From: Kryptolebias marmoratus | Lineage: Eukaryota > Chordata > Actinopteri > Cyprinodontiformes > Rivulidae | Reading direction: 5' to 3' | Assembly (NCBI RefSeq): GCF_001649575.2 | Contig: NC_051449.1 | Span: 11,328,583 to 11,392,582 of the forward strand | Length of the DNA: 64,000 bases | Part shown: piece by piece, positions 58,897 through 64,000 of the stretch | Position numbering within the stretch: the stretch's first letter is position 1 | Layout of the letters: each line of letters begins with the position of its first letter | Made by a program: the position numbers and the translations under genes | The notes under the pieces: generated by a model | Database searches by the model: none | Told to the model about the DNA's origin: nothing | The model's input: only the letters and a program-made list of their open reading frames with translations

Positions 58897-60239
58897 CTGA
58901 AGGGGACAAACAGTCTATTAAGATCAAGCAGCTTTACTAAAAAACTGTCACTGAACGCTGATATAAATCACAGATTAAAGGTTTAAAGCAAGGCCTGGGA
59001 ACGGTGGTAAAATCCCAGGACCGCATGCTGCAGCCAGAAAACCTAATTAAAAAACAAAAACTTCCATTTATGGCTTCCTCGGTACCAAAACGCCACTAGA
59101 ATCTTTCATTTTCAGGCTTTTAAACTGATAAGCAAGGCAAAAACTGTGCCTCATCGTGGGCTATCTTTGCTTTTTTCAAAAAAGAAAAGAAAAAAACAAA
59201 AGACAAACCTGCTTCAAACAACATAAAGCCCCCACTGTGTGCTCAGATCTGAACATACAGTCTGCTGTTAGCGACCCATAAATAACTCGTTGAGTTGGTG
59301 TGTGGGCAGTGGGAGGAAAAAAAAAGCTGCCTTTTACACGCCCACACAATAAAACACACTGCAGCTCTGACCTGAAGAGGTTTTATTTTTCATTGTTTGA
59401 ACGATGCAGGGAGAAGGGGAGGAAGAAGTGGGACGGTTTCCCATCAGGTTACCAAACTGCATCCTGGGACGGGATGCCAGCTCATATTCTGAGCATAAAA
59501 AAAGTAAAATTAGATATATAAACAGAACATGATCTTTTTTGTTTTAAAGCATTAACTGCACGTTCCCATCCTAATACAAAACAAATAAAATAATTAAAAG
59601 AAACAACCATCTTGGGGTGACGCTCTTGTGTCCTCTAATGCTGAAAAACATTGTGATCTGGTTGTAAAAGTTTAAATTAAAAAAAAACAAAAATAAATAC
59701 TAAGTCAAAAGTTTACTTTTTGAAACAGAAAACAGCAGATCTTCTCATCAGGAGCAGTTTTGTTGGAAATCCTTAATTATGCAAACATACAGGTTGGTTG
59801 TTTTCATGTTTTTTTGTCTTTTCTATACTTGATGCAAATCTCTCAGATCTGGATGTTTCTGAAATATTCTGAAGAAGATGGTCTATGTTAGCTGGAAAAC
59901 CTTCAGCTCTGTCATAAAATGTGTCCCTTAGACAGCACTAACACTAAAGAGCCTCATGCAGGAGGTAAAGATACATTATGTCTAACATTTTATTTAATAT
60001 ATTCATCATAACCCACCAGATGTCTGCTGGTTACAGTTTTAATCATGTTAAAAAGTAATTATTTGGATTCAGTTGCCAATAAATCTACATATTCAGACAC
60101 CTAGACCAGTTTTTTTATATATATATAAAACCATACAAACCATTTTCCCTTTTTAACATAACAGTAGTACAATTATCCGTTACACATCTTTATTAATGTC
60201 CATAAAATATATATTTTTTTATTTCATTCCTGACAGTTC

Positions 60240-61840
60240 TTCACACTTTTTTTTTTTTTTTGCAGCTCTCCATCTTATTGCCAGTGAGTCAGCCTGTACC
60301 TCCACAGTGTGGGAGGAATCCTCTTCAATCAACGTCCACCACTGCAGAAATAAGAGAACCGTCTTCCGTCCAAACGGGACAAAGTTGGACACGAGCGCAG
60401 GACACTCTCTTGACAGCGGCCGTTGTGTCCTCTCATGTGGAGCTCGAATCGCCTTCAGCTGTCAGGCTTTACAGGCTGGCCTCGGCACACAGAAATAAAA
60501 AAAAAAAAAAAAAAAAAAAAGAGGAAATCAGGCGCAAACGTGACGTAAGCCACAGATAGATGTGTCTCTTGGTGATCAGGAGACAACACAATCTGTGCGC
60601 CGGTGAGAAAATTGCATCAGCCAGGTTATCTTCTCATGTCAAGCTCAGCTGTGTGGATATGTTAAAGCTGAAATGTCAGCACAAAGATGGGTCAAAAAAG
60701 TTTGGAAATCACAACTCATCTTTGATGTTTTCTCCTCATCGAGCCCTGCAGGACTCTTGGCTCCAATGAAACCAAACCTTTTTGGTTTCTCACTGTTTAT
60801 TTGAGAGAAAACACCTGGACGTATTCACCTAGCAGCCATAAAAGTGCCTCCCTCATCATCTCCTTCAGCATATTGGAAACAATGGACCCGCTCTTTAGAA
60901 ATGATCATTCTGCCTCTGGCAGTTTGACCGGGAACGTGGTTTCCCCTTATAACGCTCGGAGCTCGATTTGCCTCCGTCTGTGAACACACTCCCTCCTACT
61001 TACAGTTTGTCAGAGAGGTGTAGGCTGGCGACAGTACACGTAAAATGTTCAATTATGGCACAAATGTGACGCAAGCTGCAGATGGAAGTGGAATCAGGCA
61101 ATGCATTCCGGTTAAAACCTGCATGCCAGTGCAGCAGGAACGGGGTACATCTCGCAGCTCATTGTCCTCACAGTGAAGCTGCTTTATCTTAAGCGTTTTG
61201 GGAGTCTCAGTAAAATACCTTTCTGGATTCTGTTGGCATCCAGTAATCCTTATAAAAGAGAAACGCCTTTGACTCAAAGATGTTGGCATTTGAAAACCTT
61301 GATGTCAGTTCAAATGAAACACCCATAACTCCTAAATACTTCTGTTTTAAATGTGTAGTTTTTAACTTTTATTTGTCTAATTAGTTCATATAAACAAAAC
61401 AAGGACTAACAGAAGTCAGATTTTTGCATTTTGATAATTTAAAAATCTGTTTTGCTGATCTCAGATTCTGAAATACCAATAAGACAAGCCAAGTTCTTCC
61501 CTTTTCTCTTTCCTGTCATCCTCCATCTTTCCACTTGTTGGCCCTGCAGGTGGAGGTCGTGAGCATTCAGCACCCGCCCAAACTGAGCAGTCACAAGCGA
61601 CCAGCTGCCCGTTTAGGATTTCCAAAAAGTTTTTTTTTTCCCCTCTAATACGAAGCAGTTCACATCTCCAGCTCCCATGTTTCTTGTTTGGAGCCAAACC
61701 TGCCTCCATCTGGGAATCCACTCCCTCCCACAGGCGGTTTGTCAGTGACGTGTGGGCGGGTGTCAGTACTCCATCAGCATGAACTCATGGGGATTCACTC
61801 AAATCAAACGTGACATCTGCAGCAGACGGCTCACATTCTT
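60240..61840. repeat. Decayed threefold tandem repeat
   Basis: Three segments share ordered landmarks. CAAACGTGACGTAAGCCACAG is at about 60533, CAAATGTGACGCAAGCTGCAG at about 61061 and CAAACGTGACATCTGCAGCAG at about 61804. Each is preceded by a related block: GGAGCTCGAATCGCCTTCAG, GGAGCTCGATTTGCCTCCG with CACTCCCTCC, and CTGCCTCCATCTGG with CCACTCCCTCCC. TTTGTCAG and GTCAGTAC-like words follow in the last two. Unit lengths are about 530 and 740 bases. Confidence 0.5.
60497..60520 (+). repeat. Poly-A tract
   Basis: About 24 A following AGAAAT, within the decayed tandem repeat. It could be a retroelement tail but no element is recognisable upstream. Confidence 0.8.
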
Positions 61841-63374
61841 CATCTGTGGGCACTCCCGTCTTCATCAACATCCTTAAAGAGCCGTGGAAGGCAGCCCTCA
61901 CTTCATTCAGTTCTCCTAAAACAAAAGTGGCACAACTAGGAACTATTAAACTATCCTTTTAATACTATTTTTTGTTTGCCATCTATGGTGTGAAGCATTA
62001 TCACACAGAAGACAGGAGCTGAAATATGGCTCATTGCAGCACGAAACCAGTCAGAACCAAGTCATCCATGCTGTTATGAATGTGCTGTGCCAGCAGATTG
62101 TGTCCAAAGCTGCGTTCCAAACTTCATTGGCATGTGTGGTTTCTTTTATTTATTTATTTTTGTTTAAGTACATTTAGAGCCATTCAAAAGTTATTGTTTT
62201 AAAGCCATGGGAAGTGTAAACTATTCCTGGCTCCTTTCAAGGCAAACACTTGTTTGTACTTCCGTCTTGCCACAGAAGCAAGGATTTAAGAATGGCTGCG
62301 ACAAATAGGCCTTTTTTATTAAACAAGTTATTTCTGTCTACTTTGTGTCCAAGAAGCAAACAGTCTTGTAATCTTTTAAAATACTCCTGACCAATTATTC
62401 TTTATGCTTTCTGAAGGTCCTTCAAAGCTTCTCTTTTAACTTCTGCTGCTTTAATTCATTTTCCTGCCCAGTTCTTGTACCCGACCACAGCAGCAAATTG
62501 GGCCAAGTGTGTTTAAGTAAAGACAAAAAGGAAAAAGGGTGTAAAAACAAAATACTTCAGGAGACTGAACGGTATTTAAACATCAAGTTCTCAGCTATTT
62601 AGCTCCCAGGGAATCACCAGATTACTCGATTATTAATGGGCCATTTGCCAAAGTGTCTGTTGTGATCACATCACTGCTTCAGCTGTTCAGTTTAGGAGGC
62701 TTTTTATGCTTCAGTGACTCCTGATCAGAATTATGTGGCCAAACTGTAACAAAGACCATCTAAAAATGATTAGGCAGTGGACTGAAAATGAGAGAAAAGC
62801 AGCTGAAGTGCAAAGATTTTCTAAAAGGTGTGAAGAAATGCTGATTAGACCCATTTAATAATAAAAAAGAAGTTACAGGAAAATTTTGCTGGAAGTAAAA
62901 TTTGAATAATTTAGCAATATTTACCTTTTCTAATAAGACAAGATGTTTTTATTATTACAATTTATTTATCTTACTATAAACATACAAAAAAAAATAATCA
63001 AATATATTAAGAAAATATACCAAGAACATCTTCCCATGGTGGCAGCATTTTACCAAAACGTTAAAATGTAAGAGCACAAGCCCATCATAAATCCTCCAAG
63101 TGAAAAGCACAAAGACCACTAGGATGTTAAAATGTGAAACAGAACATTTCTGTGTAATGGTTTCAATTTACAAGAACGCAAACTTTCCAAGAGCCTCGAA
63201 AACCAAGAAGACCTTTCATAAATGTCATATTTGGGCTTGACTCTAGAGTAAAAGAGGAGTTCTGGTTTTTATCAGCGTTCTGCTTCAATGTGAAGTGAAT
63301 AATTTGCTGCTAAAATGGTATTAAGGTATTTAATTCTAGTTGATAAATGAGGATCTGCAGTTGTTAGTAAAATG

Positions 63375-64000
63375 TTACAAGTCTGTTGTGACTACAGGAG
63401 TAATTCCATGAACGAGCAGCGTTGGACCAAGATCCCTGCTCAACAGGTCCATCTGATGCAGGTAGGTGTGATAACAGCTCGTGTCTGTGGGGGGGTGGGG
63501 CAAATACAGGAAACGCACGGCTGGTTTGGGAGAGCCGTGTCGGCGAATCAGACTGTTAACAGCGCTGATAAATTCATCCGTCAAATGAGATGTAATGTGG
63601 GGGAACAGCTGAATCCCATCGTCCTCCTCACCGTCTTGTCTCAACCTCTGATCACCATCGTCATCATCAGCTCGTGAACTCTCCCCCAGGCTTCCTCGCC
63701 CCCTCCGCCCTCGTCTCTGCCAGTGCAGCGCCACCACCTGGTCCCAAGCCACTACTTGTACCTGAGCGGATATCCTGAGTTCCTTCAGCATCCTCTGGAC
63801 CTTCTTCATCTCGTCCTTCTGCAGACTGCAGCCGGCCTCCACGCACAGGAAGAGGCGAAGCCTTGCCTGGTTCCAGGCCCGGGTCTCATGCAGCACACAG
63901 GCCAGCTGCAGCAGGAACAACGAGCAGACGTTCACGTACCCGTGGCTGTTCGGATTGAGCAGATTCAGAGGCCACACGTCCACGAATAACCCCGGGACGC
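63375..64000 (-). CDS. slc12a9: SLC12A9, cation-chloride cotransporter-interacting protein, C-terminal end (partial)
   Basis: On the minus strand an open frame enters from the window edge and ends at TAA (63375-63377), giving about 208 residues. It is the cytoplasmic C-terminal domain of SLC12A9 (CCC6/CIP1): LFVDVWPLNLL, VCSLFLLQLACVLHETRAW, ARLRLFLCVEAG, LRISAQVQVVAWDQVV, then a basic-to-acidic linker (GRRGRGSLGES and a DDDDGDQ stretch), and the highly conserved end VRFLYLPHPP and RDLGPTLLVHGITPVVTTDL. The membrane-spanning part lies beyond the window. SLC12A9 is a divergent SLC12 member that interacts with NKCC1 and is associated with lysosomes in recent work. No intron is seen in this segment. 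Confidence 0.9.
   Translation of the reverse strand, partial: VPGLFVDVWPLNLLNPNSHGYVNVCSLFLLQLACVLHETRAWNQARLRLFLCVEAGCSLQKDEMKKVQRMLKELRISAQVQVVAWDQVVALHWQRRGRRGRGSLGESSRADDDDGDQRLRQDGEEDDGIQLFPHITSHLTDEFISAVNSLIRRHGSPKPAVRFLYLPHPPTDTSCYHTYLHQMDLLSRDLGPTLLVHGITPVVTTDL

Larger units (their letters stand above)
58897..63374. other. Region between the candidate exon and SLC12A9
   Basis: No confident exon. It contains the decayed tandem repeat at 60240-61840 and AT-rich sequence at 61900-63370 that should include the SLC12A9 3' UTR; minus-strand AATAAA (TTTATT) occurs near 62948. No other structure was recognised. Confidence 0.4.

Noticed and set aside
1..64000. CRISPR arrays, operons, rRNA and tRNA genes
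   Set aside because: None seen; the window is animal nuclear DNA with spliced genes, and no tRNA B-box context was found.

Overview
The window is vertebrate nuclear DNA, almost certainly from a teleost fish. Genes are split by short GT-AG introns and have AATAAA polyadenylation signals. (CA)n, (TA)n and (ATT)n microsatellites are common, and there are decayed Tc1-like elements and other dispersed repeats. Seven protein-coding genes are recognised by reading spliced exons. There is one 64-base assembly gap (N at 19322-19385). The species cannot be named from the sequence.

Layout: (1) 1-5270, the 3' half of GIGYF2 on the + strand (13 exons). (2) 7172-11550, SNORC, a small cartilage membrane protein, + strand (3 coding exons). 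(3) 14811-17469, a GPR55-like receptor, + strand, with an intron inside the receptor coding region. (4) 19236-23460, ITM2C, - strand (6 exons, BRICHOS protein). (5) 25714-27230, HES6, + strand (3 exons, bHLH-Orange-WRPW). (6) 29090 to about 56450, PER2, - strand (22 coding exons assembled in frame to 1452 residues), with a CpG-rich upstream region holding two D-box sequences and a CRE. (7) 63375-64000, the 3' end of SLC12A9, - strand, running off the window. An unidentified candidate terminal exon lies at 58643-58896 on the - strand.

From general knowledge of the human map, GIGYF2/SNORC, GPR55/ITM2C and HES6/PER2 are three neighbouring pairs spread over several Mb of 2q37. Here they are packed into about 56 kb. 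SLC12A9 is on another human chromosome (7q22), so a synteny break lies between PER2 and SLC12A9. HES6 and PER2 are tail to tail, as in mammals. The genes have unrelated jobs (translation control, cartilage, lipid-type GPCR signalling, membrane protein processing, neurogenesis, the circadian clock, cation-chloride cotransport) and show no sign of acting as one system.

The non-genic sequence is mostly ordinary. It contains several dispersed repeat families: one with an AAGATGGCCGCC core, a TAGC-rich array linked to copies in PER2 introns, a decayed threefold tandem repeat at 60.2-61.8 kb, and an internally deleted Tc1-like element in PER2 intron 1. I found no evidence of a wholly new biological system. 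The best leads are the PER2 upstream elements, the intron in the GPR55-like gene, the unidentified exon and the repeat families.
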